DNA from: an uncultured Mailhella sp.
GTDB lineage: Bacteria; Desulfobacterota; Desulfovibrionia; Desulfovibrionales; Desulfovibrionaceae
Direction of reading: 5' to 3'
Assembly: GCA_948482415.1 (NCBI GenBank)
Contig: CAOMFZ010000012.1
Location: 1-20,291, forward strand
Length of the DNA stretch: 20,291 bases
Part shown: positions 6,251 to 13,820 of the stretch, in pieces
Layout of the letters: every line of letters starts with the position of its first letter
How positions within the stretch are numbered: position 1 is the stretch's first letter
Notes under the pieces: generated by a model
Told to the model about the DNA's origin: nothing
The model's database searches: none
Seen by the model: the letters and a program-made list of their open reading frames with translations, nothing else
Program-made: the position numbers and the translations under genes

Positions 6251-8104
6251 ATGTATTATAATAAAAAATATCAGGATTTCATTGATGATAATTTCTTTGT
6301 TATTGATTCCAATAACTGCAAAAATATTGAAAGCAAACTGTATGGTTTTGTTTTACAAGATAATGCTATCACAGCATTTAAAAAAAATTATAATAAACAT
6401 ATCGAAAAAAAAGAATACGGAACCTATGTTAATATATTAAAAGAAAATAATACGCTTATTATTGAACAAGATGCTCTTGGCAGTTACGGACTGTTTTTAT
6501 ATAAAAACGACAATTATTTTGCTCTTTCCAATTCTTTCTTTTATCTGGTTCTCTACTTAGTCCAAAATAAAATATTAACAATAGATGTTTCCTATTTAAA
6601 GTATCTTATGGTTCAAGTTTTAACTTCTCTTTCTATAACGCGAACTCCTATTAAAGAAATAAGTCAGCTTGATAAAGACATACAAGTTATTATTGATACC
6701 AATACTGCTGCCATAGATTTTAAACGTGATAAACTGCAAAAGCATCTATACCCCATTGACAGTAAAGAAAGTTTTGAAATTTTGGATACATGGTTTTCCA
6801 AGTATTGCAGTTTAATTCAATCCCTTTATCATGCTGATATTAATGTTGAAACAACGTTATCAGGTGGGAAAGATTCTCGAGCTGTTTTAACATTATTTTA
6901 TCATTTAAATTTATTATCAAAAATAAATGTTGGAACATCAGAAGACCAAAGTGCTGAAAGAAAAGCAGATTATAACATTGCAAGTCAAATTGCCAAACAA
7001 TATCATTTTCAATTAAACAATAAAGAAAATACTACAGCTCAAAACAAATTTTCAAGTGAATTAGACATTATGCTCATTTTTATGATGCAGTTAGGTATAC
7101 ATAAAGAATTTTATTTTTTAAATTCTTATTTTACAAAACCAAGTTTTTGTTTTGGCGGACTTGGGGGCGAAGCTCTGCGTAATACCTGGGCTGATACACA
7201 TACACAAGAAAATTTTATGAAAAAATATATTTGGACTGAGCCAACTATGGAAATTTCAAGGAATTATCAAACAGAAATAATCGAAGAAAGTTTCAACTAT
7301 TTAAAACAAATTACAAATGAAAATCCTGGAAGTGAGCTCTATGCTTATACACGAAATAAAATGCATGCAGGTAAAGCCATGGCTCTTTTTCTTCTTAAAA
7401 ACAGTTTTTCTATCAATCCTTTTACAGATCCTCACTTACAATTAATCAATACAGAAAGTAACTGCCAGAACGACTTATTATTATTTTCCATTATCTATCA
7501 ACGTTATATGCCTGGTGTTATTGATATTCCCTTTGACAGAGAGCAAATCCAGGAAGCTGTTATAAAACAAGCAGATGAAATACAAAAAAAATATCCAAAA
7601 CAAATTGAAATTAAAGATAATTTCATCATTGACATGGGAGAACGAGTTATTCCTGAACCTGAAAATGAAAACTTTTCTCAAACACCGCAATCAATTTTGT
7701 CTGCTTTATTTAATTCAAAAGAAATCAAAAATTTCTCTTCTTGTTTCTTTAATGATAAACTGTATGCATATTGTAACAAGCAAGAAAAAAATACAATCAT
7801 GTGGATGAATCACAGAGATCCTAATACGCTGGTATCTCTTTATATTCTTTTTAACACAGTATTAACACACCGTTTTGATTTTAATGCATATTTACATTCT
7901 ACTCCATTAAAAGAAAATTACCCCTCCCAAAAGCTTGCCGCAGTAACATTAAAATTTCTTACCTACCAAATTTTAACTCTGCTTTTCAGTCAGCCATGTT
8001 TAAAATCCATAATCAGCCCCTCTCTTTTAAATAAATTGAAAAACAAACAAGAAAAGTATTACGATAAACTCTTACCGCTTCTGGATAATCTATCCTTTAA
8101 ATAA
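6251..8104 (+). CDS. Asparagine-synthetase-like protein, degenerate glutaminase domain
   Basis: The protein has 617 residues and resembles the AsnB fold family. Residues 55-160 look like the tail of a class-II glutamine amidotransferase domain (EQDALGSYGLFLYKN, then ALSNS), but the N-terminus begins MYYNK with no Cys at position 2, so glutamine hydrolysis is unlikely. The synthetase half has the ATP-pyrophosphatase loop LSGGKDSRAV (loop core 204-210) and a later GGLGGEALRNTW block near residue 300. It may therefore adenylate a carboxylate and use ammonia or another nucleophile; the substrate is unknown. Relatives occur in surface-polysaccharide and peptide-modification loci, but no partner gene is next to it. 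Base composition is strikingly AT-rich (about 30% G+C by eye), with many AAA/TTA codons, which suggests acquired DNA. The start is the first in-frame ATG after a stop; the ribosome site is weak. Confidence 0.72.
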   Translation: MYYNKKYQDFIDDNFFVIDSNNCKNIESKLYGFVLQDNAITAFKKNYNKHIEKKEYGTYVNILKENNTLIIEQDALGSYGLFLYKNDNYFALSNSFFYLVLYLVQNKILTIDVSYLKYLMVQVLTSLSITRTPIKEISQLDKDIQVIIDTNTAAIDFKRDKLQKHLYPIDSKESFEILDTWFSKYCSLIQSLYHADINVETTLSGGKDSRAVLTLFYHLNLLSKINVGTSEDQSAERKADYNIASQIAKQYHFQLNNKENTTAQNKFSSELDIMLIFMMQLGIHKEFYFLNSYFTKPSFCFGGLGGEALRNTWADTHTQENFMKKYIWTEPTMEISRNYQTEIIEESFNYLKQITNENPGSELYAYTRNKMHAGKAMALFLLKNSFSINPFTDPHLQLINTESNCQNDLLLFSIIYQRYMPGVIDIPFDREQIQEAVIKQADEIQKKYPKQIEIKDNFIIDMGERVIPEPENENFSQTPQSILSALFNSKEIKNFSSCFFNDKLYAYCNKQEKNTIMWMNHRDPNTLVSLYILFNTVLTHRFDFNAYLHSTPLKENYPSQKLAAVTLKFLTYQILTLLFSQPCLKSIISPSLLNKLKNKQEKYYDKLLPLLDNLSFK

Positions 8105-8247
8105 AATATCACTTAATATACTTTTTTGTATTTTATTTTTTCAATTTATTCATAGAGGTTAGGAGAAAAATTTTAATTCTGTAAAAAATCTATGTACAAA
8201 ATTAGCTATTTAATATACAGTCTCTCCCATTATACACTAAGTTAAAT

Positions 8248-8281
8248 ATGTGCTTTGCAAAGAGCATGTTCTTAGTATGAT
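8248..8281 (+). promoter_or_regulatory. Antiporter promoter overlapped by a palindrome
   Basis: TTTGCA (8254-8259), 16 bases, then TATGAT (8276-8281) form a reasonable sigma-70-type promoter, giving a leader of about 15 nt. The palindrome ATGTGCTTTGCAAAGAGCAT (8248-8267; 8 of 10 pairs match, core CTTTGCAAAG perfect) covers the -35, and ACTAAG/CTTAGT (8236-8241/8271-8276) flank it. This layout suggests a repressor operator. The rest of the AT-rich gap 8105-8247 has no gene, and I see no clear terminator for the upstream gene. Confidence 0.45.
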
Positions 8282-8302
8282 ATTTTTTTGAGAGAGGCAG
8301 TT

Positions 8303-9835
8303 ATGGATCCATATTATGCTGGGTGGCTTTCTATTGTCCCCCCTGTTTTAGCAATTGTGCTTGCACTTATTACCAAAGAAGTTTTTTCATCCCTGCTTCT
8401 TGGTATTTTGAGCGGAACACTTATTTATGCCATTGGCACAGAAGCAAATGATGTATTAATTCGCACCATTGATGTAACATTCCAAACCATGTCAGACAAA
8501 GTTGATTTCAATATCATTCTTTTCTGCAGTTTGCTGGGTGCGCTTGTTTATGTTATTTCTCTTGCCGGCGGAACAAAAGCTTATGGCATTTGGGCAACAA
8601 AACGTATTAAAAGCAGAAAAGCTGCCATGCTCTCCACCGGCGGTTTAGGCGCTTCAATTTTTATTGACGACTACTTCAACTGTCTCACTGTCGGTACTGT
8701 TATGCGGCCTGTAACAGATACCTATAAAATTTCCCGTGCGAAATTAGCCTATATTATTGACTCCACTGCTGCTCCTATTTGTATTATTGCTCCTATCTCC
8801 AGCTGGGCTGCGGCTGTTGGCAGCAACCTCAAGGCAACCGGAGCTTTTGACAGTGATTTTGCGGCATTCGTTTCTACTATTCCTTATAACTTCTATGCTA
8901 TTTTAGCCCTGACCATGGTATTCCTTGTCTGCGTCGGCAACCTTGATTTTGGTCCTATGTACAAGGCTGAAAAACAAGCAAAAGAAGAAGGCATTATCGA
9001 CGACAGCGAAAGCCAAAATCATCAGCTTAATGCTTCAAAAAACGGCACCATTTACGATATGATTATTCCTATCGTCAGCCTGATTATTTTTGCAACACTC
9101 GCCCTTCTTTACAGCGGCGGCTACTTTGGCGATGACCCCGAATACCATACTTTAGGTGCTGCATTTGGTAACTGCTCCGCGGCTCCTTCCCTTGTTTGGG
9201 GCAGCTTTGGCGCGCTGACCGTTGCATTTTTCCTCTTTATTCCCCGCCGTCTTCTGACTTTACATGCATTCATGGACGGTGCTGTGGAAGGTATGAAAGC
9301 AATGCTTCCTGCAAATATGATTTTGGTACTTGCATGGACAATCAGCGGTGTTTGCCGTAACCTCCTGCAAACCCCTGAATTTGTAAAGACATTGTTTGAA
9401 GCGGACGGCGGCGCAACTGCCGGTTTCCTGCCTGCTTTTATCTTTATTGTTGCAGGTTTCTTAAGCTTCTCAACCGGTACTGCATGGGGTACATTTGGTA
9501 TTTTGATCCCAATCGTTGTTCCTGTTGCACAGGCTATCAATCCGGAAATTATCACCGTATGTCTTTCTGCAACCTTGGCAGGTTCTGTATTTGGTGACCA
9601 CTGCTCCCCAATTTCTGATACCACCATTCTTTCCAGTGCGGGGGCAGGCTGCAACCACGTCCAGCACGTCTCCACGCAGCTGGGCTATGCGATTATCGTT
9701 GCAAGCTGCAGCTTAGTGGGTTATATTATTGCCGGCTTCACAGATGCCAATATCTGGCTGAGCCTCGGCGGTGCATTATTAACATTGATTGTTACAGTCT
9801 ATCTTCTGCACATGCGGAGTGAAAGACTGGCATAA
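8303..9835 (+). CDS. NhaC-family Na+/H+ antiporter
   Basis: This is an integral inner-membrane protein of 510 residues with about a dozen hydrophobic segments. Family-typical blocks are GGLGASIFIDDYFNCLTVG with MRPVTDTYKISRAKLAYIID shortly after, the FSTGTAWGTFGILIPI segment and FGDHCSPISDTTILSSAGAG near the C-terminus; the acidic residues in these blocks are the expected ion-binding sites. The family exchanges Na+ for H+, and some members exchange organic acids or amino acids, so the substrate is not settled. I choose the ATG at 8303 because AGAGAGG lies five bases before it. The frame also offers a TTG at 8288, but that codon would lie at or before the predicted transcription start. It has its own promoter and is followed by a strong terminator. 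Confidence 0.88.
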   Translation: MDPYYAGWLSIVPPVLAIVLALITKEVFSSLLLGILSGTLIYAIGTEANDVLIRTIDVTFQTMSDKVDFNIILFCSLLGALVYVISLAGGTKAYGIWATKRIKSRKAAMLSTGGLGASIFIDDYFNCLTVGTVMRPVTDTYKISRAKLAYIIDSTAAPICIIAPISSWAAAVGSNLKATGAFDSDFAAFVSTIPYNFYAILALTMVFLVCVGNLDFGPMYKAEKQAKEEGIIDDSESQNHQLNASKNGTIYDMIIPIVSLIIFATLALLYSGGYFGDDPEYHTLGAAFGNCSAAPSLVWGSFGALTVAFFLFIPRRLLTLHAFMDGAVEGMKAMLPANMILVLAWTISGVCRNLLQTPEFVKTLFEADGGATAGFLPAFIFIVAGFLSFSTGTAWGTFGILIPIVVPVAQAINPEIITVCLSATLAGSVFGDHCSPISDTTILSSAGAGCNHVQHVSTQLGYAIIVASCSLVGYIIAGFTDANIWLSLGGALLTLIVTVYLLHMRSERLA

Positions 9836-9843
9836 TAAAGAAC

Positions 9844-9870
9844 AAAAAGCACTCATTTGAGTGCTTTTTT
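9844..9870 (+). terminator. Rho-independent terminator after the antiporter gene
   Basis: AGCACTC (9848-9854) and GAGTGCT (9859-9865) form a perfect stem around ATTT, followed by a run of T. Because an A-run precedes the stem it may work in both directions. The next gene starts only 22 nt further on, with no visible promoter between. Confidence 0.88.
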
Positions 9871-9892
9871 CATATAACAAAAGGAACTCATC

Positions 9893-10474
9893 ATGCATAT
9901 TTTTTATTTTTTCGGCGACTCCATTACCCTTGGCGTCAATGTCCTGCCTAAAAACAGTTTCTATCAATTAATCCTTGATAATCTGCAGGAAAAATTCTCC
10001 GTGCCTCCCACCAAATTTTATAATTTAGGTGCCTGCAAAAACTCTTCCGGAGAAATTCTTGCCCGTTTTGACAATGAATTTTCTGCCCGGAACTTGCCCG
10101 GCAGTACACCTGTATTCTTCCTCATGTGCGGCGTTGTGGATACCATGAAATTTACTGATACCCCCTATTGCACTCCCACCGAAAGCAAAGACAATTATAC
10201 AAGCCTTATTCAAAAAGCAAAGGCAAAAGGACAAATCATTGCCATAAGCCCAAGCCCTGTTGCCAATGAAGAACAAAATCAGCGTTTACAGGAACTTATC
10301 AGCGTGCAGGAAAAAATTTGTGCTGAAAATGCTGTACCATACATAAATATTTTTCCAAAACTGCACAATCAGGAATTTATTGCAGACCTTAAAGACGGCG
10401 TACACCCAAGCGAAAAAGGCAATGAACTCATGGCAAAAGCAATCAATACAGGCTTAAAAAATTATCTTGGTTAA
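9893..10474 (+). CDS. SGNH/GDSL-type hydrolase, small cytoplasmic form
   Basis: The protein has 193 residues and no signal peptide. Block I with the catalytic Ser is at the N-terminus (FFGDSITLG, Ser at residue 10). Block V with the Asp/His pair is near the C-terminus (DGVHPSEKGNELM). The usual block III Gly-x-Asn-Asp is altered: the corresponding stretch reads MCGVVDT, with Val in place of the oxyanion-hole Asn. Family members are esterases, lipases or thioesterases, and the substrate cannot be inferred. AAAGGA lies eight bases before the ATG. It sits directly behind the antiporter terminator, so it may depend on read-through, and ahead of the BI-1 gene, which has its own promoter. Confidence 0.78.
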   Translation: MHIFYFFGDSITLGVNVLPKNSFYQLILDNLQEKFSVPPTKFYNLGACKNSSGEILARFDNEFSARNLPGSTPVFFLMCGVVDTMKFTDTPYCTPTESKDNYTSLIQKAKAKGQIIAISPSPVANEEQNQRLQELISVQEKICAENAVPYINIFPKLHNQEFIADLKDGVHPSEKGNELMAKAINTGLKNYLG

Positions 10475-10505
10475 TTACGCCCCAATATTATGCTGACGTC
10501 TGCAC

Positions 10506-10534
10506 TTGCCTAATCTGCAATTCGTGCTTATACT
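10506..10534 (+). promoter_or_regulatory. Sigma-70-type promoter of the BI-1 family gene
   Basis: TTGCCT, a 17-base spacer and TATACT give a good match. Transcription would start near 10541 and include the GGAGG ribosome site of the next gene. Confidence 0.65.
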
Positions 10535-10563
10535 ATTTATATTCAAATTTCGGAGGAAATAAA

Positions 10564-11262
10564 ATGGAATATAATCAAACCCAAAGCATGGCAGCAAGCC
10601 GGTCCGGTGTGGCGGTTTTCATGCAGCAAGTCTATTTATGGATGACTGTTGCTTTGCTTGTCACTGCTTTTGCTGCATTCATTACCGTCAACAACGAAAC
10701 AATTTTAATGGCTGCTTTCACGGGTTATACACCGATTATTCTTATTGTCGGCATTATCGGGATTGTAATGTACCTGTCCTTTGCCATGCATAAATTATCC
10801 CCTGCTGTTGCAACAAGCCTTTTCCTTGTTTATGCAGTGCTGAACGGCGTTTTCCTGGCTCCTGTTGCCCTTGTCTATACGGACGCTTCCATTGCCAAAA
10901 CCTTTATTATTACTGCGGGTACATTTGGCGGCATGAGTCTTTACGGCATGAAAACCCAGAAAGACCTCACCAGCATTGGCTCTTTCTGTATTATGGGACT
11001 TTGGGGACTTATCCTCGCCATGGTTGTCAATATTTTTATGAAAAGTTCTGCCATGGATTTCGTGATCAGTATTGTGGGTGTTATCGTGTTTATTGGGCTG
11101 ACTGCCTATGATACCCAAAAACTTAAACAAATGGGCGAAACCGCTCCTTTGGACGATGCTGTGGCTATCCGCCGCGGTGCACTTCTTGGAGCTATGACCC
11201 TTTATCTTGATTTTATCAACCTCTTCCTCTATTTGCTCAGACTTTTCGGCGAAAGAAAGTAA
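10564..11262 (+). CDS. Bax inhibitor-1 (BI-1/YccA/YbhL) family membrane protein
   Basis: The protein has 232 residues and seven hydrophobic segments, the typical BI-1 size. A short polar N-terminus is followed by the FMQQVYLWMTVALLVTAFAA first helix. The last part has the family signature GLTAYDTQKLKQM and a C-terminal YLDFINLFLYLLRLFG helix. Bacterial members such as BsYetJ are pH-sensitive calcium-leak channels, and YccA modulates the FtsH protease. Which role applies here is unknown. The conserved Asp of TAYDTQ is present. The start is supported by CGGAGG before the ATG. It is a monocistronic unit with its own promoter and terminator, immediately before a tRNA gene. Confidence 0.92.
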   Translation: MEYNQTQSMAASRSGVAVFMQQVYLWMTVALLVTAFAAFITVNNETILMAAFTGYTPIILIVGIIGIVMYLSFAMHKLSPAVATSLFLVYAVLNGVFLAPVALVYTDASIAKTFIITAGTFGGMSLYGMKTQKDLTSIGSFCIMGLWGLILAMVVNIFMKSSAMDFVISIVGVIVFIGLTAYDTQKLKQMGETAPLDDAVAIRRGALLGAMTLYLDFINLFLYLLRLFGERK

Positions 11263-11287
11263 AAATATCAATAAAAATACATAACAG

Positions 11288-11313
11288 AAAGCCCCGTTAT
11301 CGGGGCTTTTTTT
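11288..11313 (+). terminator. Rho-independent terminator after the BI-1 family gene
   Basis: AAAGCCCCG and CGGGGCTTT form a perfect stem around TTAT, followed by further T residues (to 11313). Confidence 0.92.
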
Positions 11314-11351
11314 GTGCTCTGAATTTTTCCCAAAATTTTCTTAAATTTTCC

Positions 11352-11380
11352 TTGACAATACAAAATGTTCTCTATATAAA
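11352..11380 (+). promoter_or_regulatory. Strong sigma-70 promoter of tRNA-Val
   Basis: A consensus TTGACA, a 17-base spacer and TATAAA place the transcription start a few bases before the tRNA. It is the best-matched housekeeping promoter in the window. Confidence 0.88.
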
Positions 11381-11391
11381 AACAAAACAAC

Positions 11392-11467
11392 GGATGGTTA
11401 GCTCAGTTGGTAGAGCATCGGTTTTACACACCGAGGGTCGGGAGTTCGAGCCTCTCACCATCCACCA
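11392..11467 (+). tRNA. tRNA-Val (anticodon UAC)
   Basis: The 76-nt sequence folds fully. The acceptor stem is GGATGGT/ACCATCC. The D arm is GCTC/GAGC. The anticodon stem TCGGT/ACCGA carries the loop TTTACAC (anticodon TAC). The T arm is GGGAG/CTCTC with a TTCGAGC loop, and the 3' CCA is encoded. It decodes GUA and other GUN valine codons. No repeated 3' end (att-like) was seen downstream, so there is no sign of an integrated element here. Confidence 0.97.
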
Positions 11468-11499
11468 GCTAAAAATTTTCCGTATATTTACATAAAAAA

Positions 11500-11528
11500 A
11501 CTCTCTAAGGAAACTTAGGGAGTTTTTT
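11500..11528 (+). terminator. Rho-independent terminator of tRNA-Val
   Basis: ACTCTCTAAG and CTTAGGGAGT pair over 10 bp with one G-U, around a GAAA tetraloop, followed by a T-run. Confidence 0.88.
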
Positions 11529-11545
11529 ATGTTAGAGTAACAACG

Positions 11546-11577
11546 AAAAAATGCCCCGTTTCCGGGGCATTTTTTTT
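11546..11577 (-). terminator. Bidirectional terminator, used by pta
   Basis: ATGCCCCG and CGGGGCAT form a perfect stem (loop 11559-11562), flanked by an A-run on the left and a T-run on the right. It can end transcripts from either side. It lies 30 nt after the pta stop codon and also backs up the tRNA terminator. Confidence 0.88.
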
Positions 11578-11606
11578 ACATCAAGAATAATCGTTATGCA
11601 AAATAA

Positions 11607-13724
11607 CTAGATTAATCCCTTTTCTGCCTGAGCCTGGATTGCGGTAATTGCAACAGTATTGATAATATCAGGGACGTTGCAGCCACGGGAAAGGTCGTTC
11701 ACAGGTTTCTTCAAACCTTGGAGAATAGGACCGATTGCAATGGCGTCAGCAGCTCTTTGTACTGCCTTGTAAGTGTTATTGCCGGTGTTGAGGTCAGGGA
11801 AAATAAAGACAGTTGCCTTACCTGCTACAGGGCTGTTTGGCATTTTCGTCTTTGCAACTTCCGGGTCAATCGCTGCGTCGTACTGCAATGGACCTTCGAG
11901 CATAAGTTCCGGAGCTCTTTCATGGGCAATAGCTGTTGCTTCTTTTACCTTGTCAACGTCTTCACCCTTGCCTGATGCACCTGTTGAGTAAGAAAGCATT
12001 GCAACGCGAGGTTCAACGCCAAAAATTCTTGCGGTTTCAGAAGATGTAATCGCAATATCGGCGAGCTGCTCTGCTGTTGGGTCCGGGTTGATTGCACAGT
12101 CACCAAAGGCAAGCACTCTGTCTTTCAGGCACATAAGGAAAGTACTGGAAACAATGGAAAATCCCGGTTTTGTTTTGATAAATTCCAAAGCAGGGCGCAC
12201 AGTGTTTGCAGTGGTGTTTACAGCCCCGGAAACCAAGCCGTCCGCATCGTCTTTGTATACCATCATGGTACCAAAATAGGTCGGATCAAGCATGCGGTCC
12301 TGGGCTTCTTCAAGGCTGATACCTTTCTTCTTGCGAAGCTCGGCATAGGTTTCGGCGTATTCCTGTAATTTTGGTGATTGAGCAGGATTGATAATTTCAA
12401 TACCGTCCAGGCTAATGGACATGCTTCTTGCCTTTTGCATAATAGCTTCAACATCACCCAGCAAAATAATTTTCGCAGTCTGACGGGCATAAAGAGCTTC
12501 AGCAGCACGGAGAATTCTGTCTTCTGTACCTTCCGGCAAAACTATGCGCATAGGATGTTTACGAGCTTGTTCCATGAGTTTGTATTCAAACATACGAGGC
12601 GTCATACGGCTGGTATTTTCATCCACGATACGTTTTGCAAGTTCATCAGAATCAATGTAGCGGTCAAAGTTGCCAAGCGCAGTATGCACTTTTCTGGTAT
12701 CGTCAGGCGCAATTCTGTCACGCAGGTTTTTCAGGTTTTCAATGGTTTCCGTCGTATTTGTTTTTACGGCAAGCACAGGAATGGACATATTTCTCATACC
12801 TTCTACAAGACGAAGAATGGAAGGAGAAGGTTTCAAACCGCCTGTCAGCAAAATACCGCTTATGCTTGGATAGGATTTTGACATGCTTGCGATAATTGAG
12901 CCCAAAAGCACGTCATCACGGTCACCCGGAGTAACAACAAGGTTGCCTTCCTGTAAAAAGTTGAGGAAATTACCCAAATACATGGCGGCGACCAAATAGT
13001 CATCAACGTGATAATCAACAAGGTTTTGTTCGCAGAAAAGCACTTCCGCATTAAAACTTTTTGCCACATCACGAAGAGACGGGCGGCCTAAAATATTATT
13101 TTCAGGAATAAAATATACTAAAGGGTTTTTAGCATTTTTCTGTGTAACCTGATCTGAAATTTCATTTTTCAGGGTATCAATATCAACAAGATCTGCGTCA
13201 ACTCTGTTCACAACAAGAGCGGCAATTTCAATGCCCCGCTGTGAAAAAACATCAACAGCAGAAATGGCAGAGGAACGAATTTCCTCAGCATTATTGTTAA
13301 TGCTCGGATGGACGAGCAAAACAGGCACACCAAGAGAAGAAACAATATCAGCATTGAGTTCAAGTTCAAATGCACCGTGTTTTCCCAAAAAGTCCGTGCC
13401 CTGACAAAGGATAAAATCATATTGACCGGCAAGTTTATTATAAGTTTCCAGGATTTTATCCATTAATTGGCTCACTTGTCCTGAATTGATAAGACGGCGA
13501 GCTTCTTCCAGCGTAAATGCATAGCATTGTTCCTGAGGTAAATTCAAGCCAAAATATTCGCTTATCAGCTGTAATTCATGGTCAAAGCCTGTGGAATCTT
13601 CAATAATCGGGCGGAAAAAGCCAACTTTGCCCACACGTCCGATAAGCAAACGCATAAGTCCTAATGTAATTGCAGATTTCCCTGATCGTTCTGCAGTTGC
13701 ACTGATATAAAGTGTATTAGCCAT
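11607..13724 (-). CDS. pta: Phosphate acetyltransferase, long three-domain form
   Basis: Pta interconverts acetyl-CoA plus phosphate with acetyl phosphate plus CoA in the cytoplasm. The 705-residue length is that of the long PtaII class. Residues 1-220 form a BioD/CobQ-like P-loop domain (SATAERSGKSAITLGL near residue 8). A DRTGG-like regulatory domain spans about 230-345 (VVTPGDRDDVLLG, LLTGGLKPSPSI). The catalytic PTA_PTB domain runs from about residue 380 to the end (VLPEGTEDRILRAAEAL, LSYSTGASGKGED, PDLNTGNNTYKA). AAAGGAG lies six bases before the ATG. It has its own sigma-70-type promoter in the 96-nt gap after the upstream kpsC. Acetate kinase, often the neighbour of pta, is not in the window. 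In sulfidogens the enzyme may also serve acetyl phosphate made by sulfoacetaldehyde acetyltransferase; that is speculation here. Confidence 0.96.
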   Translation of the reverse strand: MANTLYISATAERSGKSAITLGLMRLLIGRVGKVGFFRPIIEDSTGFDHELQLISEYFGLNLPQEQCYAFTLEEARRLINSGQVSQLMDKILETYNKLAGQYDFILCQGTDFLGKHGAFELELNADIVSSLGVPVLLVHPSINNNAEEIRSSAISAVDVFSQRGIEIAALVVNRVDADLVDIDTLKNEISDQVTQKNAKNPLVYFIPENNILGRPSLRDVAKSFNAEVLFCEQNLVDYHVDDYLVAAMYLGNFLNFLQEGNLVVTPGDRDDVLLGSIIASMSKSYPSISGILLTGGLKPSPSILRLVEGMRNMSIPVLAVKTNTTETIENLKNLRDRIAPDDTRKVHTALGNFDRYIDSDELAKRIVDENTSRMTPRMFEYKLMEQARKHPMRIVLPEGTEDRILRAAEALYARQTAKIILLGDVEAIMQKARSMSISLDGIEIINPAQSPKLQEYAETYAELRKKKGISLEEAQDRMLDPTYFGTMMVYKDDADGLVSGAVNTTANTVRPALEFIKTKPGFSIVSSTFLMCLKDRVLAFGDCAINPDPTAEQLADIAITSSETARIFGVEPRVAMLSYSTGASGKGEDVDKVKEATAIAHERAPELMLEGPLQYDAAIDPEVAKTKMPNSPVAGKATVFIFPDLNTGNNTYKAVQRAADAIAIGPILQGLKKPVNDLSRGCNVPDIINTVAITAIQAQAEKGLI

Positions 13725-13751
13725 ATCATACTCCTTTAAATACTTAGCAGA

Positions 13752-13780
13752 ATAGTACCGTTATCAAAAGCATAAGTCAA
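13752..13780 (-). promoter_or_regulatory. Sigma-70-type promoter of pta
   Basis: On the minus strand TTGACT (13780-13775), a 17-base spacer and TACTAT (13757-13752) lie about 30 nt upstream of the pta start. This suggests pta can be expressed independently of the azlC-kpsC genes ahead of it. Confidence 0.6.
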
Positions 13781-13820
13781 GCCCACACAACACGCATATG
13801 CCTTATACTGAATTTCGCCC

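Noticed and set aside
8105..8287. Possible small precursor peptide next to the AsnB-like gene, as in lasso-peptide clusters
   Set aside because: No start codon with a ribosome site and a sensible short frame was found, and there is no transglutaminase-like partner gene.
11392..11577. tRNA-Val as an integration site of a mobile element
   Set aside because: No repeat of the tRNA 3' end, integrase or foreign-looking DNA lies downstream; the following genes are housekeeping-like.
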